Origin: JAYGED01 sp046582565
GTDB taxonomy: Bacteria; Pseudomonadota; Alphaproteobacteria; JAAXGF01
Reading direction: 5' to 3'
DNA: 13,526 nucleotides
NCBI GenBank assembly: GCA_046582565.1
Contig: JAYGED010000152.1
Location: 1-13,526, forward strand
The position numbers and the translations under genes were made by a program. Of this stretch, positions 5,805-13,526 are shown piece by piece. Numbering within the stretch: position 1 is the first letter of the stretch; the number at the start of each line of letters is the position of its first letter. The notes beneath the pieces are model-generated. The model searched no databases, had not been told where the DNA came from, and saw nothing but the letters and a program-made list of their open reading frames with translations.

Positions 5805-8800
5805 GTGCATCTCCTGGCCGCCCAGCCCGGCAACTTCATGGATGGCGAGGAGGCTGTTGATCTCGGCCAGACGCCGGGCGATATTGTTTTCTTATCGGCG
5901 GCGGATACGGAGCTCGCCTGCCTCGCCACGGCGCAGGGCCAGGCGGAACCCAAGGAAGTTACAAGCGGGCCGAGCCTGCGCCTCGCCAATCTCCTGCATC
6001 TCGGCCATCCCCTGTCGGTCGACGGCTATGTGGACGGCATCATCCGTCATGCCCGCCTGGTGGTGGTGCGCCTGCTCGGCGGGACGGGCTATTGGCCCTA
6101 TGGGGTGGAGCAACTGGTTGCCGCCTGCCGCGACGGCGGCATCCCCCTTGCCCTGCTGCCCGGTGACGACCAGCCCGACGCCGAGCTCGACCGGCTGAGT
6201 TCCTTACCCCGCGGCGATGCCCATCGCCTGTGGCAATATTGCGTCCATGGCGGCCTGGACAATGCGATCAATTTTCTTGGATTTTCCGCCGGCCTGATCG
6301 GCGAAGAGCGCCCTGTCGACCTCTCCTGGCGCGAACCGGCGCCGCTGCTGCGCGCCGGGCTCTATTGGCCGGGCGCGGCGACACCCGCCCTCGATGACCT
6401 GCGCGGCCTGTGGCGGGACGAAGCGCCCGTCATCCCCATCGTCTTCTACCGCGCCCTGGTCCAGGCGGCGAACCTCTCCCCCATCGACGGCCTCATCGCG
6501 GCGCTTGAGAATCAGGGCCTCAATCCCCTGCCGATCTATGTGGCCAGCCTGAAGGATCCGGTATCCGCCGCCCTGATCAATGAGCTACTGGCCCTGGCGC
6601 CGCCTTCCGTAGTGCTTAACGCGACCGGGTTTGCCGTCGCCACGCCGGGCGGTGACGCGGTGCAGACGCCGTTCCACGACGCCGACTGCCCGGTGTTGCA
6701 AATTGTCTTCTCCGGCGGCAATCGGTCCGCCTGGCAGGACGGCGCCCAGGGGCTTGGGCCGCGCGATATTGCCATGAATGTGGCCCTGCCCGAGGTCGAT
6801 GGCCGCATCCTCGCCCGCGCCCTGTCGTTCAAGGCCGCCGCCCGCTATGACGAAAAAACCCAATGCGACGTCGTCGCCTATGAGCCGGTCCCCGACCGCA
6901 TCGACTTCACGGCGCAGTTCGCCGCCAACTGGGCGCGCCTGCGCCATACTCCGGCCCCTGAACGCCGGGTCGCCCTGGTGCTCGCCAACTATCCCAACCG
7001 GGACGGGCGCATCGGCAACGGCGTCGGCCTCGATACCCCGGCGGGAACCATGGTGCTGCTCCGCGCCATGGCCGAGGCGGGCTACAGGCTGGGCGACTTA
7101 CCCAAGGACGGCGCCGCGCTGATCGCGCGCATCCAGGCCGGGCCGACCAACCATGACCCCCGCCGCGACGGCGGTGAATTCCTCAGCCTCGTCGACTATG
7201 AGATTTACTTCTCGGGCCTACCGGCGGAAGCCCGCAATAAAATATTCGACCGCTGGGGTCCGCCCGAGGCCGATCCTTTCTTCATGGCGGGCACTACTTC
7301 TTGCGGCGGCTTCGCCATCTCGGCTTTCCGGCTGGGTAATATTGCCGTCGGGCTGCAGCCGGCGCGGGGCTATAACATCGATCCGGTGGAGTCTTATCAC
7401 GATCCCGATCTCGCACCGCCGCACGGCTACCTCGCCTTCTATGTCTGGCTACGCGAAGAGTTCGGCGCCCACGCGATCACCCATATGGGCAAGCACGGCA
7501 ATCTGGAATGGCTGCCCGGCAAGGCCCTGGCCCTGTCGGCGGACTGTTTCCCCGAGGCCGCCCTGGGGCCGATGCCCCATCTCTATCCCTTCATCGTCAA
7601 CGATCCCGGCGAGGGCACACAGGCCAAGCGCCGCACTGCCGCGGTGATCGTCGATCACCTGACCCCGCCCATGACCCGCGCCGAGAGCTATGGGCCTTTG
7701 CGCGACCTGGAGCAGCTGGTCGATGAATATTACGAAGCCGCCGGGGTCGATCCGCGCCGGCTTAAGCTGCTGCGCCGCCAGATCGTCGAGCTTAGCCAGA
7801 GCATCGGCCTGGATAAGGACTGCGGCATCGCGGCGGTGGACGGCGAAGACGAGGCCCTGGTCAAGCTCGACCGCTATCTTTGCGAGCTCAAGGAAATGCA
7901 AATCCGAGACGGGCTCCATATCTTTGGGCAATCGCCCGAGGACGGCCTGCTCACCGACCTGCTGGTCGCTCTGGCGCGGGTGCCGCGCGGCGCTGAGGAA
8001 CCCGGCGACGCTTCCCTGCAGCGCGCCCTCGCCGACGATCTCGACCTCGGCTTCGATCCCCTCGATTGCGACATGGCGGCGCCCTGGTCCGGGCCGCGCC
8101 CCGAGGTTTTGGCTGACGGCGATCCATGGCGCAGCCATGGCGATACGGTCGAGCGTATCGAGGCTTTGTCCCGCGCCCTGGTTGCCGGCGAGACCCAGGC
8201 AGACGCCGCCTGGACCTGCACGGCGGAGGTAATGCATTCCGTCGACAGCCGCATGCGCCCGGCGGTGGCGATGAGCGGCGAGGCGGAAATCGCCGCCATG
8301 CTCACCGGCCTCGACGGGCGCTTCGTCAAACCGGGACCGTCCGGCGCGCCGACGCGGGGACGCCTCGACGTGCTGCCCACCGGGCGCAATTTCTATTCCG
8401 TCGACAGCCGCGCCCTGCCGACCCCGGCGGCCTGGCTGCTGGGGTGGAAATCGGCGAGCCTGCTGGTCGAGCGCCATAGGCAGTTGCATGGTGAATGGCC
8501 GAAAACCATGGCGCTCAGTGCCTGGGGCACCGCCAATATGCGCACCGGCGGCGACGATATCGCCCAGGCCCTTGCCCTGATGGGTGCGCGACCGGTCTGG
8601 GATACGGCGTCGCGGCGGGTGACCGGCTTTGAAATCTTGCCCGTCTCCCTGCTGGATAGGCCGCGCGTCGATGTCATGCTCCGGGTGTCGGGCTTTTTCC
8701 GCGATGCCTTTCCCGGGCTGATCGATTTGGTGGATGCGGCGGCGCGTGACATCGCGGACCTCGATGAGAGCGTCGCCGACAACCCCCTGGCCGCCCGGGT

Positions 8801-9560
8801 CGCCGAAGAGAGCGCCGCCCTGATCGCTCAGGGCATGGCCGCCGCCGACGCCCGCCGCCGGGCCGGTTATCGGGTGTTCGGCTCACAACCGGGAGCCTAT
8901 GGCGCCGGGCTGCAGGCGCTAATCGACGAACGCGGCTGGCAGACCGACGGCGACCTGGCCCGCGCCTATGTGGCCTGGGGCGGCTATGCTTATGGCGCGG
9001 GCGCCGAGGGCGTCCCTGAGCACGGCCTGTTCGAGCGCCGCCTGGGGGCCATAGAGGCGGTCGTCCACAACCAGGATAACCGCGAGCACGACCTGCTCGA
9101 TTCCGACGATTATTACCAGTTCGAAGGCGGGCTGGCAGTCGCCGTCAGCCACGCCTCGGGGACGACGCCGGCGGTCTATCACACCGACCATTCGCGCCCC
9201 GAGAGCCCGAAAATCCGCACCCTGGATGAGGAAATTGCCCGGGTGGTGCGGGCCCGGGTGGTTAATCCCAAATGGATCGCCGGGGTCATGCGCCACGGCT
9301 ACAAGGGCGCCTTTGAGATGGCCGCCACGGTGGATTATATGTTCGCCTTCGCGGCCACGGCGAAGGCAGTCAAAGACCACCATTTCGACGCCGTCTATGA
9401 CGCCTATATCGGCGATCCGGCGGTGCATGGTTTCCTGGCAGCGGTCAATCCGGCGGCCCTGCGCGACATGGCCCGGCGCCTGCTCGAAGCACAGGAGCGC
9501 GGCCTCTGGCGGCCACGCCTGAACACCGCCCATGACCAGCTCAGCGAGCTTTGTGCATGA
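5805..9560 (+). CDS. cobN: aerobic cobaltochelatase large subunit CobN
   Basis: CobN is the large subunit of the ATP-dependent CobNST chelatase, which inserts Co(II) into hydrogenobyrinic acid a,c-diamide in the aerobic pathway. The 1251-residue length matches the family (about 1250-1280). It starts MHLLAAQPG...VDLGQTPGDIVFLSAADTEL, the usual CobN N-terminus, at a GTG (5805) with AAGG 8 nt upstream. Core blocks of the CobN/BchH/ChlH superfamily are present: NYPNRDGRIGNGVGLDTPAG (about 400), the ITHMGKHGNLEWLPGKALAL block with H560, YPFIVNDPGEGTQAKRR (about 590), and SVDSRALPTPAAWLLGWKSA. The C-terminal EHDLLDSDDYYQFEGG and HGYKGAFEMAATVDYMF blocks follow. The frame is intact throughout. The partner chelatase subunits CobS and CobT (ATPase and von Willebrand type) are not in the window. 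Confidence 0.97.
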   Translation: MHLLAAQPGNFMDGEEAVDLGQTPGDIVFLSAADTELACLATAQGQAEPKEVTSGPSLRLANLLHLGHPLSVDGYVDGIIRHARLVVVRLLGGTGYWPYGVEQLVAACRDGGIPLALLPGDDQPDAELDRLSSLPRGDAHRLWQYCVHGGLDNAINFLGFSAGLIGEERPVDLSWREPAPLLRAGLYWPGAATPALDDLRGLWRDEAPVIPIVFYRALVQAANLSPIDGLIAALENQGLNPLPIYVASLKDPVSAALINELLALAPPSVVLNATGFAVATPGGDAVQTPFHDADCPVLQIVFSGGNRSAWQDGAQGLGPRDIAMNVALPEVDGRILARALSFKAAARYDEKTQCDVVAYEPVPDRIDFTAQFAANWARLRHTPAPERRVALVLANYPNRDGRIGNGVGLDTPAGTMVLLRAMAEAGYRLGDLPKDGAALIARIQAGPTNHDPRRDGGEFLSLVDYEIYFSGLPAEARNKIFDRWGPPEADPFFMAGTTSCGGFAISAFRLGNIAVGLQPARGYNIDPVESYHDPDLAPPHGYLAFYVWLREEFGAHAITHMGKHGNLEWLPGKALALSADCFPEAALGPMPHLYPFIVNDPGEGTQAKRRTAAVIVDHLTPPMTRAESYGPLRDLEQLVDEYYEAAGVDPRRLKLLRRQIVELSQSIGLDKDCGIAAVDGEDEALVKLDRYLCELKEMQIRDGLHIFGQSPEDGLLTDLLVALARVPRGAEEPGDASLQRALADDLDLGFDPLDCDMAAPWSGPRPEVLADGDPWRSHGDTVERIEALSRALVAGETQADAAWTCTAEVMHSVDSRMRPAVAMSGEAEIAAMLTGLDGRFVKPGPSGAPTRGRLDVLPTGRNFYSVDSRALPTPAAWLLGWKSASLLVERHRQLHGEWPKTMALSAWGTANMRTGGDDIAQALALMGARPVWDTASRRVTGFEILPVSLLDRPRVDVMLRVSGFFRDAFPGLIDLVDAAARDIADLDESVADNPLAARVAEESAALIAQGMAAADARRRAGYRVFGSQPGAYGAGLQALIDERGWQTDGDLARAYVAWGGYAYGAGAEGVPEHGLFERRLGAIEAVVHNQDNREHDLLDSDDYYQFEGGLAVAVSHASGTTPAVYHTDHSRPESPKIRTLDEEIARVVRARVVNPKWIAGVMRHGYKGAFEMAATVDYMFAFAATAKAVKDHHFDAVYDAYIGDPAVHGFLAAVNPAALRDMARRLLEAQERGLWRPRLNTAHDQLSELCA

Positions 9561-10315
9561 CCAACTCTTTGCCCATAACAGATTGGCGACTCTTCTTCCT
9601 GCTCAGCGCCCTCGCCCTGGCAAGCGCCATCCCGCTCATACCGGTGGTGGTGGTCCAGGGCGAGGCCGGACTCATCGCCGAGCCCCTGGGCTGGCGGATC
9701 ACTGCCGCCGCTGTGCTGATGGGCGCTCTGCTGGTCTATCCGGCGGCGGTCTTCGTGGGCCTGCGCATCGGCGGCAAGCTCGGCCTGGCGGCGCCCCTGG
9801 CCGAGGCCTGGCTGGCTGGCCGGCAGCCCGAGGACGCGGCCGGGCGGCTGTCCGCGGGCTTGGCCCTCGGCGCCGGTTTCGGCCTTACCGGTGTAATAAT
9901 CGCCCTGACCCAGAGTGGATCGACCGGCGAGGCGGAGGCGGCCAGCGCCGACATTATTCCCCTTTGGATCGGCCTGGCCCAGGCGGTGAGCGCCGGGTTC
10001 GGCAAGGAAGTCCTGTTCCGCTTCGGCTTGATGAGCCTGCTCGCCTGGTTCGCCTGGCGGGTGCTGCCGGGGCGCGACGGCAGTCCAAGCGCCTTTGGCA
10101 TGTGGTTCGCCATCGCCGTTGCGGGCCTGGCCTTTGCCTCGGTCCACAGCACCCCCGACAGCCAGACAACCACCTTTGCGGCCCTGCAAGCGGTGCGTCT
10201 GCTCGCCGGGGCGGGATTTGGCTGGCTATTCTGGAAGCGCGGTTTGGAGGCGGCGATCTGCGCTCATTTCACCTACGATATGGTGCTGTTCTATGGCATC
10301 GTGATGGTCTTATAG
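9557..10315 (+). CDS. CPBP/Abi-family intramembrane protease homologue with altered first glutamate
   Basis: This is a 252-residue multipass membrane protein with hydrophobic segments at about 11-35, 48-70, 99-120, 135-148, 153-170, 182-198, 213-228 and 240-252. Three CPBP (Rce1-like) motifs can be seen. GKEVLFRFG (149-157) sits where EExxxR is expected, FASVH (193-197) carries the second-motif His, and HFTYD (237-241) carries the third His and an Asp. The first Glu of motif 1, catalytic in Rce1, is Lys150; a single G-to-A change (GAG to AAG at 10004) would explain this. E151, R155, H197 and H237 are kept, so activity is uncertain. ATG 9557 overlaps the cobN stop (ATGA); a TTG at 9551 is less likely. 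cobO follows 12 nt later. No role in cobalamin synthesis is established for the family. Confidence 0.8.
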   Translation: MTNSLPITDWRLFFLLSALALASAIPLIPVVVVQGEAGLIAEPLGWRITAAAVLMGALLVYPAAVFVGLRIGGKLGLAAPLAEAWLAGRQPEDAAGRLSAGLALGAGFGLTGVIIALTQSGSTGEAEAASADIIPLWIGLAQAVSAGFGKEVLFRFGLMSLLAWFAWRVLPGRDGSPSAFGMWFAIAVAGLAFASVHSTPDSQTTTFAALQAVRLLAGAGFGWLFWKRGLEAAICAHFTYDMVLFYGIVMVL

Positions 10316-10327
10316 GAGAGAGCACCC

Positions 10328-10945
10328 ATGGCGAACCCCAGCGAAAAAGAACTCGACGAACGCCACGCCGAGAAGATGAAAAAACGCCGCGCCGCACGCG
10401 ACAAGATCCTCGCCACCAAGACCGAGGAGCGCGGCCTGATCATTGTCCATACCGGCAAGGGCAAGGGTAAATCCACCGCCGCCATGGGCCTGGCCATGCG
10501 CTGTATCGGCCATGGTCTAAAAGTCGGCATCGTCCAGTTCGTCAAGGGCGTGTGGGAAACCGGCGAGCGCGCCGTGCTCGACGATTACCCCAATCTGGTC
10601 ACCATCAAGGCCATGGGCGAAGGCTTTACCTGGGACACCCAGGACCGCCAGCGCGACCTGGCGGCGGCGCGAAAAGCCTGGGCTACCGTCAAGGAGATGA
10701 TGGCGGACCCGAGTTATCACATGGTGATCGCTGATGAGCTGAATATCGTGCTGCGCTACGACTATCTTGCCATCGGCGACATCATCGAGGCCCTGGCCGC
10801 CAAGCGCGCCGACCTCCATATGGTCGTCACCGGGCGCAACGCCAAGCCCGAACTCATTGAAATTGCCGATCTGGTCACCGAGATGACACAGATAAAGCAC
10901 CCCTTCCGCTCCGGCGTGAAGGCCCAGATCGGCATTGAATTTTGA
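10328..10945 (+). CDS. cobO: cob(I)yrinic acid a,c-diamide adenosyltransferase (CobO/CobA/BtuR type)
   Basis: The enzyme transfers the 5'-deoxyadenosyl group of ATP to the Co(I) corrinoid, forming the cobalt-carbon bond, and also serves in salvage. The 205 residues hold the unusual P-loop HTGKGKGKSTAA (41-52), VQFVKGVWETGER (69-81), GEGFTWDTQDRQRD (97-110), ADELNIVLRYDYL (135-147), VVTGRNAKPELIEIADLVTEM (about 167-187) and the KHPFRSGVKAQIGIEF end. This is a complete match to the CobO family in length and motif order. The N-terminal 30 residues are a charged helix normal for CobO. The ATG has a good SD, AGGAGAG, at 10314-10320 (7 nt away), which overlaps the stop of the preceding gene. Confidence 0.97.
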   Translation: MANPSEKELDERHAEKMKKRRAARDKILATKTEERGLIIVHTGKGKGKSTAAMGLAMRCIGHGLKVGIVQFVKGVWETGERAVLDDYPNLVTIKAMGEGFTWDTQDRQRDLAAARKAWATVKEMMADPSYHMVIADELNIVLRYDYLAIGDIIEALAAKRADLHMVVTGRNAKPELIEIADLVTEMTQIKHPFRSGVKAQIGIEF

Positions 10946-10959
10946 AACAGGAGTGAACC

Positions 10960-11634
10960 ATGAGACGCAGTATATTCGCACTCATTATCGCAGCACTATT
11001 GAGCTGGCAGACTACGGCGCTGGCAGCATCCAGCAGTGAGCAGCAGCTCATCGATCAGGCGCGCATCGCCGTCGACCAGCTTCGCGGCGATCCCAACATG
11101 TCGGACTTTGCAGCCTTTCTGATCCGCGCCAATGCCGTCATCGTGGTCCCCGAGCTGGTCAAGGCGAGCTTCTTCATCGGCGGCGAAGGCGGCTCAGGCG
11201 TGCTTCTGGTGCGCGATTCCGAGTCCCGTGAATGGAGCTATCCGGCGTTCTACACCCTGGCCTCGGCGAGCATCGGCCTGCAGTTCGGCGCCCAGGTCTC
11301 CAAGGTCATGTTCCTGATCATGACCGACGGTGGCCTCAAGGCCATGATGATCGACAAGCTGACCCTGGGGGCCGATATCAGCATCGCCGCCGGGCCGGTC
11401 GGCGCCGGGGTTGAAGCCAGCACCACCTCAAACGCCGACGCCGATATTTATTCCTTCTCCCACAGCAAGGGTCTGTTCGGCGGCGTGTCGTTCGAGGGCG
11501 CGGTGCTGGTGCCCAACGACGACGCCAACGAGGCCTATTACAGCAAGGCAATTTCGGCGCGCGGCATCGTCATTCATCGCGAGGTGGAGAACGCCAATGC
11601 CGACGGCTTGAGGGCGGCGCTTGTCACCGAATAA
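10960..11634 (+). CDS. secreted SYLF-domain (Ysc84-like lipid-binding) protein
   Basis: This 224-residue protein has a clear signal peptide (MRR, hydrophobic 5-20, cut near ALA-A at about 21-23), so it is probably periplasmic. The rest is a SYLF/Ysc84 domain: VIVVPELVKASFFIGGEGGSG (about 60-80), LLVRDSESREWSYPAFYTLASASIGLQFGAQVSKVMFLIM (about 81-120), LGADISIAAGPVGAG (about 136-150), IYSFSHSKGLFGGVSFEGAVLVPNDDANEAYY (about 164-195). In eukaryotes this domain binds phosphoinositides; bacterial members have no firm function. The ATG has AGGAG 6 nt upstream and follows cobO by 14 nt. Its last 14 nt overlap cobQ, so the two are probably translationally coupled. No known cobalamin step needs it; placement in the operon suggests an envelope role co-expressed with corrinoid synthesis, or chance insertion. 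Confidence 0.88.
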   Translation: MRRSIFALIIAALLSWQTTALAASSSEQQLIDQARIAVDQLRGDPNMSDFAAFLIRANAVIVVPELVKASFFIGGEGGSGVLLVRDSESREWSYPAFYTLASASIGLQFGAQVSKVMFLIMTDGGLKAMMIDKLTLGADISIAAGPVGAGVEASTTSNADADIYSFSHSKGLFGGVSFEGAVLVPNDDANEAYYSKAISARGIVIHREVENANADGLRAALVTE

Positions 11635-13135
11635 CCCGCCTAGGCGGCCCGCGCTGATGCTGCAAGGCATCGGCTCCAACGTCGGCAAGTCCTTGCTGGT
11701 GGCGGGTCTGGCGCGTGCCTATGCGAACCGGGGCCTGGCGGTGCGGCCGTTCAAGCCGCAGAACATGTCGAACAACGCCGCCGTCACCCACGCCGATGGT
11801 GAGATATGTGGCGAGGTCGGCCGCGCCCAGGCCTTGCAGGCGCGCGCCGCCCGGGTGGCGGCAAGCGTCCATATGAACCCGGTTCTGCTCAAGCCCCAGT
11901 CGGAAATCGGCGCCCAGGTCATCGTCCAGGGCAAGGTTGTGGGCACGGCGGATGCACGCGCCTATCACGCGTTGAAGCCGAGCCTGATGCCCGCCGTACT
12001 CGATAGTTTTGCGGCTCTCGGCACGCACGCCGACCTGATCCTGGTAGAAGGCGCCGGCAGCCCCGCCGAGGTCAATCTGCGCGCCGGCGACATCGCCAAT
12101 ATGGGCTTTGCCGAAGCGACCGCGACGCCGGTTATCCTGGTCGCCGATGTGGAGCGCGGCGGCGCCCTGGCCGCTATCGTCGGCACCTGCGCCCTGCTTA
12201 ATTCTACTGAGCGCGGGCTTCTCAAGGGCTATGTTATCAACAAATTTCGCGGCGATGCGAGCCTGTTCGACGACGCCCACGGCATCATCGAAGAGCATTG
12301 CGGCCTGACAAGCCTCGGCGTCGTGCCCTATCTCACGCAAGCCCGCCGCCTGCCCGCCGAGGACAGCGCCGACCTCGACAGTCATCCCCTTCTGCCGGCA
12401 ACGGCCGGCGCCATCAAGATCGCCGTGCCGCGGCTGCCGCGCATCGCTAATTTCGACGATCTCGATCCGCTCATCGCCGAGGCCGACGTGGAGCTTCATA
12501 TGGTCGAGCCCGGACGCGCCCTGCCCGGCGATGCCGATCTCGTATTGATCCCCGGCAGCAAGGCGACCCGCGCCGATCTGGCATTCCTTATAGACCAGGG
12601 CTGGGATGTGGATATCGCCGCCCATGTACGGCGCGGCGGCTGGGTCCTCGGCCTCTGTGGCGGCTATCAGATGCTGGGCGAAAGCGTTAGCGACCATGAG
12701 GGCATTGAAGGCCCGGCGGGCAGTTCGCCAGGGCTCGGCCTGCTCGCGGTGACAACCAGCCTGGCGCGCACCAAGCATCTCGCCGCCATTACGGCGACCG
12801 ATGTGCAAAGCGGCGCGGCGGTGCGCGGCTATGAGATGCATATGGGCGAGACCGACGGCCCCGACCGGGCGCGGCCGATGTTTTTGCATGCCGGGCGCGA
12901 CGGGGGGCATGATGGGGGCGCCTGCTCTGAAAACGGCCGGGTGCAGGGCTGTTACCTGCACGGCCTGTTCGCCGATGACGGCTATCGCGCGGCGTACCTC
13001 GGGCGCCTCAAGAGCCGCGCATCAAGCGGCGTCGCCTATGACCGGGCGGTCGATGAGGCGCTCGACAGCATTGCGGCCTCCCTCGAGGACTGTCTCGATC
13101 TCGACCGGCTCTTAGAGATTGCCCATGGCCAATAA
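11621..13135 (+). CDS. cobQ: cobyric acid synthase, glutamine-hydrolysing (CobQ)
   Basis: CobQ amidates carboxylates b, d, e and g of adenosylcobyrinic acid a,c-diamide to give adenosylcobyric acid, using glutamine and ATP. The 504-residue length is normal. The N-terminal synthetase domain has LQGIGSNVGKSLLVAGLAR (14-32, dethiobiotin-synthetase-type P-loop), FKPQNMSNNAAV (44-55), VEGAGSPAEVNLRAGDIANMGFAE and DVERGGALAAIVGT. The linker has LIPGSKATRADL. The class I glutaminase domain has GLCGGYQMLGE with nucleophile C346 and CYLHGLFADDGYR with H447. The start is TTG 11621 inside the 3' end of the SYLF gene, with GAGGG 6 nt upstream; the next option, ATG 11657 (Met13), would leave almost no residues before the P-loop strand, so TTG is favoured. 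The stop lies 1 bp from the convergent cobD. Confidence 0.96.
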   Translation: MSPNNPPRRPALMLQGIGSNVGKSLLVAGLARAYANRGLAVRPFKPQNMSNNAAVTHADGEICGEVGRAQALQARAARVAASVHMNPVLLKPQSEIGAQVIVQGKVVGTADARAYHALKPSLMPAVLDSFAALGTHADLILVEGAGSPAEVNLRAGDIANMGFAEATATPVILVADVERGGALAAIVGTCALLNSTERGLLKGYVINKFRGDASLFDDAHGIIEEHCGLTSLGVVPYLTQARRLPAEDSADLDSHPLLPATAGAIKIAVPRLPRIANFDDLDPLIAEADVELHMVEPGRALPGDADLVLIPGSKATRADLAFLIDQGWDVDIAAHVRRGGWVLGLCGGYQMLGESVSDHEGIEGPAGSSPGLGLLAVTTSLARTKHLAAITATDVQSGAAVRGYEMHMGETDGPDRARPMFLHAGRDGGHDGGACSENGRVQGCYLHGLFADDGYRAAYLGRLKSRASSGVAYDRAVDEALDSIAASLEDCLDLDRLLEIAHGQ

Positions 13136-13136
13136 T

Positions 13137-13526
13137 TCAGATCAGCGCGGCCCCGAGAGCGATCAGGGCAAAATTGATCGCGCAGGCCAGGGCCGCCACA
13201 TAGAGCGCGCGGTGAATATCGCGGGCCGTGGCGCGGGCTCGGCCCTCGCCCATCCAGGCGTCCTTGACCAGACGCTCGCCATAGCGGCGCGGCCCGGCGA
13301 GGGCGAGGCCGAGAGCGCCGGCCATGGCCGCCTCGGGCCATCCGGCGTTGGTCGAGCGGTGCTTTGCGGCGTCGGCCGCGGCGGTCTTCAACGCCGCCCA
13401 GGGGTTGGCACCCTGCGCCGCCACGGCGGCCAGGACGATCAGCAGAGCGGTCAGCCGCGCCGGGATATAGTTCGCCAGGGCGTCGAGCCGCGCCGTGGTC
13501 GCGCCGAACGCCTTATAGCGCGGCGA
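13137..13526 (-). CDS. cobD: adenosylcobinamide-phosphate synthase (CobD/CbiB), C-terminal part, cut by window edge
   Basis: The reading frame runs in from the window edge to a TGA at 13137-13139, giving the last 129 residues. Visible are YKAFGATTARLDALANYIPARLTALLI, then HRSTNAGWPEAAMAGALGLALAGPRRYG, which is diagnostic for CbiB/CobD, and a hydrophobic C-terminal segment (ALYVAALACAINFALIALG). The family is an integral membrane protein that attaches (R)-1-amino-2-propanol or its phosphate to adenosylcobyric acid, making adenosylcobinamide (phosphate), the step right after CobQ. It is on the strand opposite the riboswitch operon and converges on cobQ, so it must be expressed from a promoter outside the window. 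Confidence 0.94.
   Translation of the reverse strand, partial: SPRYKAFGATTARLDALANYIPARLTALLIVLAAVAAQGANPWAALKTAAADAAKHRSTNAGWPEAAMAGALGLALAGPRRYGERLVKDAWMGEGRARATARDIHRALYVAALACAINFALIALGAALI

Noticed and set aside
7449..8489. A 346-residue minus-strand frame inside cobN
   Set aside because: This is a codon-bias shadow of cobN, with no domain recognised.
9532..10470. A 312-residue plus-strand frame crossing the CPBP gene and the start of cobO
   Set aside because: It is Arg/Gly-rich and low in complexity and runs across two well-supported genes in another frame; no SD or motif supports it.
11624..12961. A 445-residue open frame on the minus strand opposite cobQ
   Set aside because: It mirrors the cobQ codons. 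The translation has no family motifs, and cobQ is intact with all its catalytic blocks.
1..13526. CRISPR arrays, tRNA/rRNA genes, insertion sequences, phage genes
   Set aside because: No repeat-spacer pattern, no tRNA-like fold, no transposase or integrase motifs and no terminal repeats were seen; the window is ordinary biosynthetic sequence apart from the items listed.

Overview
This GC-rich window most likely comes from an alphaproteobacterium, possibly of Rhodospirillales type. The reasons are the codon use, the tail of a PhaB-like acetoacetyl-CoA reductase, and a cobalamin cluster of the aerobic type (CobN, CobO, CobQ, CobW, CbiB/CobD). The assignment rests on gene content and recognised protein motifs only; no database search was run.

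Layout. Bases 1-207 hold the 3' end of an SDR gene on the plus strand. After a short AT-rich gap with a plausible promoter comes a secreted protein of unknown function (336-1418, +), with short helical repeats followed by a predicted beta-sandwich domain. It converges, 7 bp apart, on cobT (1426-2454, -). cobT is divergent from cobS-cobC (2538-3961, +), which overlap by ATGA. These three genes make, attach and dephosphorylate the lower (nucleotide) ligand. From about 3980 to 4160 lies a clear cobalamin riboswitch, followed by a Shine-Dalgarno (SD) sequence that can be paired in two alternative ways.

Downstream is one tightly packed plus-strand operon: cobU - cobW - cobN - CPBP-family membrane protein - cobO - SYLF-domain secreted protein - cobQ (4207-13135). 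All junctions are ATGA overlaps, a 14-nt overlap, or gaps of 3-14 nt, so the riboswitch probably sits upstream of all seven genes. On the minus strand, 1 bp beyond cobQ, is the 3' end of cobD/cbiB, cut by the window edge.

How the genes work together. CobN, with CobS/CobT-type chelatase subunits not seen here, inserts cobalt into hydrogenobyrinate a,c-diamide. CobW probably helps supply the metal. CobO adenosylates, CobQ amidates to cobyric acid, and CobD adds the aminopropanol arm. CobU activates the product to adenosylcobinamide-GDP. CobT makes alpha-ribazole phosphate, CobS joins the halves, and CobC removes a phosphate. The unusual content is two envelope-type genes inside this operon that have no assigned role in cobalamin synthesis: a CPBP homologue with Lys in place of the first motif-1 Glu, and a secreted SYLF protein whose end overlaps the start of cobQ.
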